Source: Herminiimonas sp. (GTDB lineage Bacteria > Pseudomonadota > Gammaproteobacteria > Burkholderiales > Burkholderiaceae). From it: a DNA stretch of 64,000 nt. Below, piece after piece: positions 45,771 to 54,939 of this stretch. The stretch spans positions 1 through 64,000 of the forward strand of contig NZ_JAURVN010000016.1 in NCBI RefSeq assembly GCF_030655415.1. The letters are read 5' to 3'. The first letter of the stretch is position 1. Every line of letters begins with the position of its first letter. The notes under the pieces are model-generated. The model saw nothing but the letters and a program-made list of their open reading frames with translations. It ran no database searches and was not told the origin of the DNA. Position numbers and translations under genes: made by a program.

Positions 45771-45806
45771 AAGCCCCGCAGCCGAAGTCTAGCGGGGCTT
45801 TTTTTC
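45771..45806 (+). terminator. Strong terminator after the small-gene unit
   Basis: A perfect 9-bp stem (AAGCCCCGC with GCGGGGCTT) and 12-base loop is followed by seven T. It closes the unit beginning at 45189. Confidence 0.9.
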
Positions 45807-45964
45807 GTCTAGTGCTTGGGCTTTGTGTTGCGCGAGTCCGCTATTTTTTCATCGGTCGTGATAAAGACCTTAATTTGGTGCAAAATACACTAACGTGTTC
45901 GTTTAAATGCTTACCGGTTTTTCGGTAGCAGTGATGTTGATACTTAACTACGGAGTCAAGCAAC

Positions 45965-46147
45965 TTGGGCCGTCTCATTAAAAACAACTACACCAATATC
46001 GCATTGTTGAAAGACCTGATGACAACGCCGCCAATGACGGCGAAACAACATGCGGAGATCATGCGCAAACGCATCGCACATCGCAGGATGGTGGAAGAAG
46101 CGAAAGAATTGAAAACGGCCAGCGAAGATGTTTTCGAAGGCCTGTAA
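45965..46147 (+). CDS. Small basic helical protein, unknown
   Basis: A 60-residue protein, not recognised. The start is TTG 45965-45967 with GGAG 8 bp upstream. It is rich in Lys, Arg and Glu (MTAKQHAEIMRKRIAHRRMVEEAKELK), suggesting one long helix. A terminator hairpin begins 3 bp after the stop, which supports a real short gene with its own promoter. Confidence 0.55.
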   Translation: MGRLIKNNYTNIALLKDLMTTPPMTAKQHAEIMRKRIAHRRMVEEAKELKTASEDVFEGL

Positions 46148-46150
46148 ATA

Positions 46151-46180
46151 AGAAGCGCGGAATTCCGCGCTTCTTTCATT
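46151..46180 (+). terminator. Terminator after the 60-residue gene
   Basis: A perfect 10-bp stem (AGAAGCGCGG with CCGCGCTTCT) and AATT loop is followed by TTCATTT. The stem includes the EcoRI-like centre and can act in both directions. Confidence 0.75.
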
Positions 46181-46331
46181 TCTAGTATCCACTTTTTGGC
46201 ATTCTTCTCGGGACGTTTCTTAACCCGAAATATCCATGCACCAAACGTATTTCGATAAGTGCGTTTATTGTCCTGTTCTATCTCGAAGATGCACGCGGAG
46301 CCGTCTTGCTAACGATGAGCTTAGGCCTGTC

Positions 46332-46541
46332 CTAGTGTGTTGACGCAGTTGCGACTGACACCGATCCAAATTTATTAGCCACCACATCCAAAGTCATCAA
46401 TGCCTGGATCTCAGGGCTTTTTGAGTAATCTGCGGATTGCTTACCATACGTTGCCTTGTACGCATCTTCTGCAGTAGCACGATTGAACCCGTTGTGTACC
46501 AAGGCGGCTACCCAGCGATTACGCCAATAATTTGCACTCAT
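46332..46541 (-). CDS. Small unknown protein
   Basis: A 69-residue protein opening MSANYWRNRWVAALVHNGFNRATAEDAY, not recognised. ATG 46539-46541 is chosen because GGAAAG precedes it; a GTG three codons upstream is possible. The N-terminal 30 residues look helical and aromatic-rich. It stands alone, convergent with the 60-residue gene. Confidence 0.5.
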   Translation of the reverse strand: MSANYWRNRWVAALVHNGFNRATAEDAYKATYGKQSADYSKSPEIQALMTLDVVANKFGSVSVATASTH

Positions 46542-46760
46542 GCTTTCCACTTCCGTTTCAAAAATAAGAAATTAAAAACAAGCCTCTATTCATCGGGCAG
46601 AAAATAACAAAACAAGATTCAACATCATCAACGATTCAACGAAAAATCTTGGCCCTACAAACAAAATTATCTTTGTATGCTTCAAGCGCTAGCAATGCTT
46701 CCTTTCCTGCTTCTGCCGTGTGACACTATCGATATTGACGAATAAATGAGAGAGCAAGAC

Positions 46761-46961
46761 ATGGCGAAGAAAGAAGAAGAACTGGATCCAGAAACACTTG
46801 CGCTAATTAACTGGTGCATAGAAGTCGAAGGATTTCTGGTTGCTGCAGGCGCGACTATGGAAGAAGCGCAAGATCATATTGAAGAACAGATCGAATGGTT
46901 CACAGATCAATTCTATGATGGCCTGACACCAGAAGAAGCTGCGAAAGAAGCCTTGGCCTGA
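46761..46961 (+). CDS. Small acidic protein, unknown
   Basis: A 66-residue strongly acidic protein (MAKKEEELDPETLALINWCI, then EEAQDHIEEQIEWFTDQFYDGLTPEEAAKEALA), predicted to be helical. ATG 46761 follows GAGAG by about 8 bp; an earlier ATG at 46746 precedes that site. A strong terminator lies about 110 bp on. I know no function. Confidence 0.6.
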   Translation: MAKKEEELDPETLALINWCIEVEGFLVAAGATMEEAQDHIEEQIEWFTDQFYDGLTPEEAAKEALA

Positions 46962-47070
46962 AGAGCGGTAAATCATCTCCACTGAATTGATTGCCACACC
47001 TCAGTTCATTCAAAAATGCAGACCTCGCATTTGCATCAACACAAGATCAAAGTGCAAGATTAAATATCAG

Positions 47071-47104
47071 CCCGTCGAATTATTGAATTCGACGGGTTAT
47101 TTTT
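47071..47104 (+). terminator. Terminator after the acidic small gene
   Basis: A perfect 10-bp stem (CCCGTCGAAT with ATTCGACGGG) and 6-base loop is followed by TTATTTTTT on the plus strand. It also separates the convergent formate dehydrogenase gene. Confidence 0.85.
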
Positions 47105-47116
47105 TGAACGCTTCTA

Positions 47117-48319
47117 TTACGCGACTTTGAACTTGGCAGCTTCTTCCGAGCCTTTGGTTGCGTTGCCGTCACTATATGAGTGCGCGCCGACGCCAGCCAA
47201 TTTCCCGCCTTGAACAATCAGGTATTCGTCACGGATAGGACGGCCTTCGAAGTAGCATTCCAGGATTTCGCGAGTGCCTGCTGCATAGCGTGTTTGTGCT
47301 GTCAGGCTGGTGCCGGAAATATGCGGTGTCATGCCGTGGTGGAGCATGGTGCGCCATGGATGATCTGCCGGCGCTGGTTGTGGGAACCAGACGTCGCCAG
47401 CGTAACCAGCCAGTTGACCGCTCTTTAACGCTGCAACGATGGCATCGCGATCGCACAATTTGCCGCGAGCAGTATTGATGATGTACGCGCCGCGCTTGAA
47501 GTTCTTCAGCGATTTCTCGTTGATCATGTGTTCTGTTTCTGGATGCAATGGACAATTCAAAGTCACAACGTCGCAGACCTTGGTCAGGCTTTCCAATGTG
47601 CTGTGGTAAGTCAGGTTCAACTCTTGTTCCACCGCAGTAGGCAGACGATGTCTATCCATGTAGTGGAGCTTGACGTCGAATGGATGCAACAGACGCAAGA
47701 CGCGCAAGCCGATACGGCCAGCTGCAACGGTACCGACGCTCATTGCTTCTAGGTCGTATGAGCGCTCGACGCAATCAGCGATGTTCCAGCCGCCGTCGAT
47801 GACTTGTTTGTACGAAGGGATGTAGTTGCGCACTTGCGCCAGGATCATCATCACAACGTGTTCTGCAACGCTGTGGCTGTTGCAGTAAGTGACTTCGGCA
47901 ACGGTGATGTTGTGCTTGTTGGCTGCTTGTAAATCTGTGTGATCGGAACCGATACCAGCCGTCACAATCATCTTCAATTTTTTAGCTTTGGCGATACGTT
48001 CAGCCGTCATGTATGCAGGCCAGAATGGCTGCGAGATGATGATTTCTGCATCGTGCAATTCTTTGTCGAGGACGCTGTCTGCGCCGTCTTTACTGGAAGT
48101 TACAACCAGAGTGTGGCCGTTGGCTTCCAAATATTTACGCAAGCCGAGTTCACCCGATACGCTACCGAGCAACGTACCTGGTTTAAAGTCGATACCTTTT
48201 GGTGTCGGCAATGTTTGACCGTCAGGATAAATCGATGGTTGCGCTACGTCGTCGCGCGCATAAGTTGTTGGATAGCCGTTGACTGGGTCGTCATATAAAA
48301 CGCATAGAACTTTTGCCAT
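47117..48319 (-). CDS. fdh: NAD-dependent, metal-free formate dehydrogenase
   Basis: A 400-residue soluble enzyme of the D-2-hydroxyacid dehydrogenase superfamily that oxidises formate to CO2 with NAD. It has the NAD fold VGTVAAGRIGLRVLRLL followed by the NAD-selecting Asp (HYMDRHRLP), the FDH-specific TAGIGSDHTDLQAA and EVTYCNSHSVAEHVVMMIL, the catalytic Arg in INTARGKLCDRD, and the His of PHISGTSLTAQ. The length matches the bacterial (Pseudomonas-type) enzyme. GGAGAAG precedes the ATG. The LysR gene 137 bp upstream on the same strand probably controls it. Confidence 0.95.
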   Translation of the reverse strand: MAKVLCVLYDDPVNGYPTTYARDDVAQPSIYPDGQTLPTPKGIDFKPGTLLGSVSGELGLRKYLEANGHTLVVTSSKDGADSVLDKELHDAEIIISQPFWPAYMTAERIAKAKKLKMIVTAGIGSDHTDLQAANKHNITVAEVTYCNSHSVAEHVVMMILAQVRNYIPSYKQVIDGGWNIADCVERSYDLEAMSVGTVAAGRIGLRVLRLLHPFDVKLHYMDRHRLPTAVEQELNLTYHSTLESLTKVCDVVTLNCPLHPETEHMINEKSLKNFKRGAYIINTARGKLCDRDAIVAALKSGQLAGYAGDVWFPQPAPADHPWRTMLHHGMTPHISGTSLTAQTRYAAGTREILECYFEGRPIRDEYLIVQGGKLAGVGAHSYSDGNATKGSEEAAKFKVA

Positions 48320-48456
48320 GATGCTTCTTCTCCGTAAGATTGCGTGATTGCCGCATAGAATTGAAAACCGCGGGGGGCGCTAAATTTTCTTTCTCTGCAA
48401 GCGGACATTGAAATGAATGCCAGCGAAACGATCTTAGGGAGTAAGCGAAATGCGGT

Positions 48457-49395
48457 CTAATCGTTTGATGTGATGGGCTGATAGCTGCCAGTTATGTACG
48501 CATCAAATCGCGACTGCAAATCAATCTGTGCAGCAATAGACCGAGCTGCGGTAACAATAGGTGAGCAAGGATTATGTGACGGAGAAATCATGCCTATCGT
48601 ACGACTCAACTCAGGCACGATAGGAATAGCGACCATGTCATCACGCAATTCAAACAGACACAATAAACTATGTGGCACCACGCTGAACAAATCCGCGTGG
48701 CGAACATGGGAATACAGCGCAAAGGTTGAATCGGTTTCAACCACGACATTTGCTTGTGCATCCGCACGACGAAATGCGGCATCGACGATACGGCGATTTT
48801 GCATATGCGATGTCAGCAGACACATCGGTAACTCGGATGCATCTTTCCAGCTGATTTCAGTCTTGTCGCCAATGGCGGATTGATCGCGCGCCAGCAACAT
48901 ATAACGTTCTCTATATAAAGGCTGCACGTGAAAACCATCGAGGCGTTGATCTTCCAGATACGTCAATCCGACATCAAGTTCGAAATCATCCAGCTTGCGC
49001 ATGATTTCTTCTGTGCTTAAAGATAAAACGAGTTGGCGCAGATCTGCATGCTGCGCGAGGCATGCGCCAGTCAACAGAGAAACAATCGGCATAGTGGTTG
49101 GTATCGCCCCTACGCGCAAAGTACCGCTGAGTTTGGCGAGCGACATTGATGCTTCCTGCTTCAGGCCTTCCAGTGCCGCGAGAGTTTGCCGTGCCCAATC
49201 GAGGATGCGTTCACCTTCCGGTGTGAAACCTTGAAAGCGCTGGCCACGCTGCACGATGGCGACGCCGAGTTCGGTTTCCAGATTGCGCACAGCGGCCGAG
49301 AGTGCTGGCTGCGAGACGCAGCATATTTCTGCGGCGCGCGCGAAGTGTTTTTCTTGTGCGAGCGTGACGAGATAATCGAGTTGGCGTACGAACAT
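48457..49395 (-). CDS. LysR-family regulator beside formate dehydrogenase
   Basis: A 312-residue regulator with helix-turn-helix HFARAAEICCVSQPALSAAVRNLETELG and a co-inducer domain (about 90-295). It is encoded upstream of fdh in the same direction and divergent from modE. Regulators of this layout near fdh in betaproteobacteria respond to formate; that link is inferred from position. Confidence 0.88.
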   Translation of the reverse strand: MFVRQLDYLVTLAQEKHFARAAEICCVSQPALSAAVRNLETELGVAIVQRGQRFQGFTPEGERILDWARQTLAALEGLKQEASMSLAKLSGTLRVGAIPTTMPIVSLLTGACLAQHADLRQLVLSLSTEEIMRKLDDFELDVGLTYLEDQRLDGFHVQPLYRERYMLLARDQSAIGDKTEISWKDASELPMCLLTSHMQNRRIVDAAFRRADAQANVVVETDSTFALYSHVRHADLFSVVPHSLLCLFELRDDMVAIPIVPELSRTIGMISPSHNPCSPIVTAARSIAAQIDLQSRFDAYITGSYQPITSND

Positions 49396-49599
49396 AGGCT
49401 AGAGTATTTTCAAAGCGGAAGAGACAAAGATGAACTGAAAGTATTCATCCGGCGAACAACAATAATGAAATAGCGGGAAGTTAAAACATCGCCAAAAACT
49501 GGTAGCGGCGGATTTACTGTATCCGATTTCATTCGTAATTTTGTCTATGCCCTAAATGCAAAAAGGGTACTCGACAGAAGGGTTATTCTTGCTGGAATT

Positions 49600-49624
49600 C
49601 GTTATGTCGTTAAAAGTAATAACG
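49600..49624 (+). promoter_or_regulatory. ModE-like operator before modE
   Basis: An inverted repeat of CGTTAT and ATAACG with 13 bp between lies 53 bp before the modE start codon. ModE operators in proteobacteria are AT-rich dyads with CGTTAT-type ends, so this may be the site for autoregulation by ModE-molybdate. Confidence 0.45.
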
Positions 49625-49676
49625 TGTATGATAGCGACTTTCGCAGCAACCAATTTCTTTTCCAAGTCGAGTATCA

Positions 49677-50471
49677 ATGAGCAAGCCCGAATCCCCCATC
49701 AAGCTGGAAGGCTTGTCCAAGTCTCGCGGTAAACGCTGGGATCATTTGGAATTGCTGGAGCGCATAGATGCGTCCGGCTCCATTTCTTCGGCTGCGACCG
49801 CGATGGGCATGAGTTACAAGGCGGCATGGCAGGCTGTCGAAGCAATCAACAATCTGTCCCATGAGCCGGTTCTCATTCGTCAGCCCGGTGGGAGCACTGG
49901 CGGCGGTACTTGCCTGACCGAATATGGCCGGCGCATGGTCGCAGCCTATCGCCGTCTCGAACAAGAATGGGCAGCAGTGCCGGCAGCACTAGGCCGCACG
50001 ATGGATGACTTTGATCAGTACTACACTATGAGCCGGAGATTCGATATGCAAACCAGCGCGCGTAACCAGTTTCTGGGCACTGTCACCGCGGTAAAAATGG
50101 GTGCGGTTAACGCTGAAGTCATCCTCGACATTGGTCGCGGTGAAGAGCTGGCCGCGATCATCACGAATGACAGCGCCGAGCATTTGGCACTGGAAGTCGG
50201 TAGCGAAGCCTATGCCTTGGTGAAAGCACAGTGGATCATTCTCACGGTCGATGAAAACATGAAAACCAGCGCGCGCAATCGCCTGACCGGCACAGTAGTG
50301 CGCTGTCAGGAAGGCGCGGTGAATGCAGAAGTCGTGATCGAACTGCCGGGCGGAAAAACCGTTGCGTCTATCATCACCAATGAGAGCGTAAAAGTTCTTG
50401 GTCTGAAAGAAGGCGTGCGCGCCTCTGCTTTGATCAAGGCATCGCACATCATTCTGGCCGTTGCATCCTGA
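49677..50471 (+). CDS. modE: Molybdate-responsive regulator ModE
   Basis: A 264-residue regulator. The winged helix-turn-helix is at about 20-90 (SISSAATAMGMSYKAAWQAVEAINNL) with the LysR-like tail GGGTCLTEYGRRMVAAYRRLE. Two TOBE/Mop molybdate-binding domains follow (TSARNQFLGTVTAVKMGAVNAEVIL and TSARNRLTGTVVRCQEGAVNAEVVI). It is the full-length dimeric form and heads the modABC set, 51 bp before modA. Confidence 0.95.
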   Translation: MSKPESPIKLEGLSKSRGKRWDHLELLERIDASGSISSAATAMGMSYKAAWQAVEAINNLSHEPVLIRQPGGSTGGGTCLTEYGRRMVAAYRRLEQEWAAVPAALGRTMDDFDQYYTMSRRFDMQTSARNQFLGTVTAVKMGAVNAEVILDIGRGEELAAIITNDSAEHLALEVGSEAYALVKAQWIILTVDENMKTSARNRLTGTVVRCQEGAVNAEVVIELPGGKTVASIITNESVKVLGLKEGVRASALIKASHIILAVAS

Positions 50472-50504
50472 AAGTTTTTGTTCCCTTCTTCAACTCGTTT
50501 TTAA

Positions 50505-51278
<774 letters not shown>

Positions 51279-51290
51279 GCGAGGTCTGTT

Positions 51291-51965
51291 TTGTTCACCG
51301 ATGAAAACATCGGCGCGATTGTTCTTACCCTCAAGTTAGCCAGTCTCACCACACTTATCCTCTTGTTGATCGGTACGCCGATCGCGTGGTGGTTGGCACG
51401 CACGCGCTCCTGGCTTAAAGGGCCAGTAGGCGCGATGATCGCACTCCCTATCGTTCTTCCCCCTACCGTTATTGGTTTTTATCTGCTGGTGACGATGGGG
51501 CCTAATGGTCCGATCGGGCAACTGACGCAGGCACTTGGTATCGGCACTCTGCCCTTCAGTTTTGCTGGCCTTGTAGTCGGCTCGGTTTTTTATTCGATGC
51601 CGTTTGTCGTGCAACCGATTCAAAATGCTTTTGAAGCGATAGGCGACAGGCCGCTGGAAGTTGCCGCAACCTTGCGTGCCTCGCCGCTGGATACTTTCTT
51701 TAGCGTTACGCTGCCGTTGGCAAAGCCCGGTTATCTAACCGCGATAGTAATGGGCTTTGCGCATACTGTTGGCGAGTTCGGTGTGGTGCTGATGATAGGC
51801 GGGAATATCCCGAATCAGACACGTATGATTTCTGTCCAGATTTACGACCACGTGGAAGCACTTGAATATACGCAGGCGCATGGGCTGGCTGCTGGCATGG
51901 TGATCTTCTCTATGCTGGTATTGGTCGCCATGTACACATTGAATCCGACGGGAAAGCGCAAATGA
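51291..51965 (+). CDS. modB: Molybdate ABC permease ModB
   Basis: A 224-residue inner-membrane permease with about five helices and the ABC coupling segment near [25 protein letters not shown]. The start codon is TTG at 51291-51293, 8 bp after GAGG. The stop overlaps the modC start by 4 bp. Confidence 0.95.
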   Translation: MFTDENIGAIVLTLKLASLTTLILLLIGTPIAWWLARTRSWLKGPVGAMIALPIVLPPTVIGFYLLVTMGPNGPIGQLTQALGIGTLPFSFAGLVVGSVFYSMPFVVQPIQNAFEAIGDRPLEVAATLRASPLDTFFSVTLPLAKPGYLTAIVMGFAHTVGEFGVVLMIGGNIPNQTRMISVQIYDHVEALEYTQAHGLAAGMVIFSMLVLVAMYTLNPTGKRK

Positions 51966-53050
51966 GTCTGGTCGTCGATCAAATCAATGCGCGTTTCAAG
52001 GTCGGCTACGGCGCATTTTCGCTGGACGTCGATTTGACCTTGCCGGGCCGTGGCGTCAGCGCCCTGTTCGGCACATCGGGCTCAGGCAAGACAACTTGTT
52101 TGCGCGTGATTGCAGGGTTGGAGCGCGCAAGCGAAGCCTATCTGGAAGTCAATGGAGAGGTTTGGCAAGACGATGAGCGCGGCATATTTTTGCCTACGTA
52201 TAAACGCTCGCTGGGTTGCGTTTTTCAAGAGTCCAGTTTATTTGCGCATCTCGATGTAAAACGTAATCTGGAATTTGGCATGCGGCGCATCTCAACGGCA
52301 TCGCGTCAGGTTTCGCTCGATCAAGCAGTTGCTTTGCTGGATATCGGTCGCTTGATGCAACGCAAGCCGGATAAGTTGTCTGGCGGCGAACGTCATCGTG
52401 TCGCCATCGCGCGCGCATTGGCAACCAGTCCACGTATTTTGTTAATGGATGAGCCGCTCGCTGCACTCGATGCAAAACGTAAAAGTGAAATCATGCCGTA
52501 TCTGGAACGCTTGCATGATGAACTGGATATCCCAATTCTGTACGTCAGTCATTCGCCGGATGAAGTTGCGCGTCTCGCCGATCATCTTGTGCTGCTCGAA
52601 AATGGCAAGGTCATCGCGAGCGGTGCCACCAATGATTTGCTGACTCGCCTGGATCTTGATGTGGCGCATGGCGATGCCGCCAGCGCGTTGGTTACTGCGA
52701 CCATCAGCGCACATGATCCACAATTCCATTTGAGTTCTGCGACGTTCTCAGGCGGCCAGCTTTTGTTGCCGCAACAAAGCGCAACCATTGGTCAGCAAGT
52801 GCGGATACGAGTGCAAGCGCGCGATGTGAGTTTGAGTCTGACGCCGCAGCGCGATAGCAGCATTTTGAATATTGTTGCGGCTACGGTGACGGAAATATCA
52901 GCTGATGCGGCGGGACAGGTGATGGTCGGGCTGGATGCTAACGGTACACGCTTGTTGGCGCGGATTACCAGCAAGTCATGCGTTGCGATGGATCTGGTGC
53001 CGGGCAAAGCGCTGTATGCGCAGATCAAGGGCATCGCTATTCTTAAATAG
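51962..53050 (+). CDS. modC: Molybdate ABC ATPase ModC
   Basis: A 362-residue ATPase with Walker [10 protein letters not shown], signature [15 protein letters not shown], Walker [13 protein letters not shown] and the switch His in [10 protein letters not shown]-terminal TOBE domain (about 290-360) binds molybdate and can limit uptake. A 12-bp hairpin follows it. Confidence 0.97.
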   Translation: MSLVVDQINARFKVGYGAFSLDVDLTLPGRGVSALFGTSGSGKTTCLRVIAGLERASEAYLEVNGEVWQDDERGIFLPTYKRSLGCVFQESSLFAHLDVKRNLEFGMRRISTASRQVSLDQAVALLDIGRLMQRKPDKLSGGERHRVAIARALATSPRILLMDEPLAALDAKRKSEIMPYLERLHDELDIPILYVSHSPDEVARLADHLVLLENGKVIASGATNDLLTRLDLDVAHGDAASALVTATISAHDPQFHLSSATFSGGQLLLPQQSATIGQQVRIRVQARDVSLSLTPQRDSSILNIVAATVTEISADAAGQVMVGLDANGTRLLARITSKSCVAMDLVPGKALYAQIKGIAILK

Positions 53051-53060
53051 CTGCTCCAAA

Positions 53061-53091
53061 CCAAGCAGCGGAAATTTCATCCGCTGCTTGG
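53061..53091. terminator. Hairpin between convergent modC and regulator gene
   Basis: A perfect 12-bp stem (CCAAGCAGCGGA with TCCGCTGCTTGG) and 7-base loop occupies the 46-bp gap between convergent genes. It lacks a T-tract, so it may block read-through in both directions by its stability. Confidence 0.6.
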
Positions 53092-53096
53092 CCAGA

Positions 53097-54218
53097 TTAC
53101 TTTGCCACGATAGGCTGAGTTTGTGCCGGGGCGGCCGCTGTTCTAACTTGGCCGAATGCTTCCGACAACAACAGAATTTTCCCTGTATCGGTGGAATCGT
53201 AGCCCGCCAAACCATTGATCACCTTGCGGAAATAACCCGACTGCACCACGTCGATCACCAGTTGTATCAATGGATCGTCCATGATCGCCAGCGGTAAAGC
53301 CAGGAAATAACGTTCGCGTATCAGCGGGATGAAGTCCAGGCTGAAACGATGCGCGGCTGTTTGCACGCCGACACCCACATCTGCCATGCCACTTGCAATA
53401 AAAGCCGCGACCGCAGAATGCGTGAATTCGTTGCTTTGATAACCTTCAATATCGAACGGCGAGATATTCGCGCCGGCCAGCATCAACTCCAGCAGCATGC
53501 GCGTGCCCGAACCAGCTTGCCGATTGACGAAGCGCACGCCGGGGCGCGTTAGATCGTGCAGTTCTTTGATTTTTTTGGGATTGCCCGGCGCCACAAACAT
53601 GCCTTGGGTACGTACCGCCAAATGCAGCAGGCAATGCTCGCGTGGGTTCAGCCATTGCGTATAACGCTCAACGGCTTTTTTCTCGAATTCGCCCAGTGGC
53701 ACATGGAAACCGGCTAGATCACATTCATTGCGTGACAAGGCGGCAACGGCGTCGGTGCTGTTGCGATAGCGCAAATCGACCGGCAGATTGGCTTCTGTTA
53801 ACTGATGCAACAAGGCATCGACTGCAAAACCGTGGCTGGCGTCAAGACGTAACGGTTTGGTTTTGCCGACGATGGTTTTGCCAATTTCGCTTTCCAGCTC
53901 GGACGCAAGACTTTCCAGCGTTGGCGACAAGCGCGCGCGTATGCGTCTATCGGCCCAGATCAGCTTTTCAGCCAAAGGCGTCAAGGTCGTGCCGCGGCCG
54001 CGATCGGTATTTAACAAGGACGTGCCGAACATTTTTTCGGCATCGCGCAACAAACCCCAGGAGTAGCGATATGACAAGTCGACCAAGCGCGCGGCTTTGG
54101 AAATCGAGCCGGTTTTCTGGATAGACATCAGCAAGCCCAGTAGAACCGCGGTATCAAGCGGCGCGTCTGCCGAACTGTGTGTGATTTCCCAATGGGGATT
54201 GATAACGACCTTGAACAT
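53097..54218 (-). CDS. ModE-type HTH fused to a PBP-like ligand domain, regulator of fds
   Basis: A 373-residue regulator. Residues 25-110 form a ModE-like winged helix (TGSISKAARLVDLSYRYSWGLLRDAEKMFG, RGRGTTLTPLAEKLIWADRRI). Residues 130-340 match the PBP_like domain found in molybdate and molybdopterin biosynthesis regulators (DLRYRNSTDAVAALSRNECDLAGFHVP, RFVNRQAGSGTRMLLELML, SGMADVGVGVQTAAHRFSLDFIPLI). The tail is Ala/Pro-rich. It is divergent from fdsG, where C. necator has a LysR-type FdsR, so it may sense an oxyanion or cofactor and control fds. Confidence 0.85.
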   Translation of the reverse strand: MFKVVINPHWEITHSSADAPLDTAVLLGLLMSIQKTGSISKAARLVDLSYRYSWGLLRDAEKMFGTSLLNTDRGRGTTLTPLAEKLIWADRRIRARLSPTLESLASELESEIGKTIVGKTKPLRLDASHGFAVDALLHQLTEANLPVDLRYRNSTDAVAALSRNECDLAGFHVPLGEFEKKAVERYTQWLNPREHCLLHLAVRTQGMFVAPGNPKKIKELHDLTRPGVRFVNRQAGSGTRMLLELMLAGANISPFDIEGYQSNEFTHSAVAAFIASGMADVGVGVQTAAHRFSLDFIPLIRERYFLALPLAIMDDPLIQLVIDVVQSGYFRKVINGLAGYDSTDTGKILLLSEAFGQVRTAAAPAQTQPIVAK

Positions 54219-54388
54219 ATGTAATTAAAAACCTATTAGCGTTGGTGTCGCTTTTTGCGGTTATGCAAAAGATAGCCTATTGAACCGAGACTTTTCGGGT
54301 GCTACCTTTCACATGTTGCAAAGGTTCGCCTGCAAACTATATGCTATTAAAAACATATATACAAGATAATTTTTAACAAGGAAGCAGT
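54219..54388. promoter_or_regulatory. Divergent control region between the regulator and fds
   Basis: These 170 bp separate the divergent regulator and fds units. They hold two similar blocks (CCTATTAGCG and GCCTATTGAACC) and AT-rich repeats (CTATATGCTATTAAAAACATATATAC is split around 54336-54361) close to the fds leader. A promoter and regulator site are expected, but I cannot assign exact boxes. Confidence 0.4.
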
Positions 54389-54463
54389 ATGTTTTCGTTC
54401 GATTTCACGACCTCGCGGCATGCAGCATTGCCATCGATGTCGTTCACAGGAGCCTCTTTATGA
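54389..54463 (+). CDS. 24-codon leader ORF coupled to fdsG
   Basis: ATG 54389 is preceded by AAGGAA at 8 bp and opens a 24-codon frame (MFSFDFTTSRHAALPSMSF, then five more residues). Its TGA stop overlaps the fdsG ATG (ATGA). The fdsG ribosome-binding site AGGAG lies inside this frame, so translation of the leader should control access to it. It is too short to be an enzyme and looks like a coupling or regulatory leader peptide. Confidence 0.55.
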   Translation: MFSFDFTTSRHAALPSMSFTGASL

Positions 54464-54939
54464 GCACTGAACACACATTCGATGTGGCAGCGATTGAATC
54501 CATCATCGCCCAACGTAAAGCGATGCCTGGTGCATTGCTGCCGATTCTGCATGATATCCAGAATGCGATTGGCTATATTCCGCCAACGATGGTCCCGGCG
54601 ATTGCTGATGGTCTGAATTTGTCGCGTGCAGAAGTGCATGGCGTGATCACATATTATCATTTCTTCCGTCAGCATCCAGCTGGCAAACACGTCGTGCAAA
54701 TCTGCCGCGCCGAGGCGTGCCAGGCACGTGGTTGCGAGTCGCTGGTTGACCATGCCAAGGAACTGCTCGGTTGCGATTTTCATGAAATCACGGACGACGG
54801 CAAGTTTTCGCTGGAAGTTGTTTATTGCCTCGGCCAATGCGCCAGCGGTCCGGCAATTCAGATTGATGACGACTTGTACGCGCGTGTATCGAACGAAAAA
54901 TTCAACAAGCTGATTCAGGCGAAGCGAGGTGTGCAATGA
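54460..54939 (+). CDS. fdsG: NAD-dependent formate dehydrogenase, gamma subunit
   Basis: A 159-residue NuoE-like subunit with one [2Fe-2S] cluster held by four Cys in VQICRAEACQARG and VVYCLGQCASGPA. It carries electrons between FdsB and FdsA in the soluble Mo-dependent formate dehydrogenase. It starts inside the stop of the leader ORF and overlaps fdsB by 4 bp. Confidence 0.95.
   Translation: MSTEHTFDVAAIESIIAQRKAMPGALLPILHDIQNAIGYIPPTMVPAIADGLNLSRAEVHGVITYYHFFRQHPAGKHVVQICRAEACQARGCESLVDHAKELLGCDFHEITDDGKFSLEVVYCLGQCASGPAIQIDDDLYARVSNEKFNKLIQAKRGVQ

Noticed and set aside
47117..48319. Phosphoglycerate or other D-2-hydroxyacid dehydrogenase
   Set aside because: The N-terminal extension and the TAGIGSDHTDL and PHISGTSLTAQ motifs are specific for NAD-dependent formate dehydrogenase.
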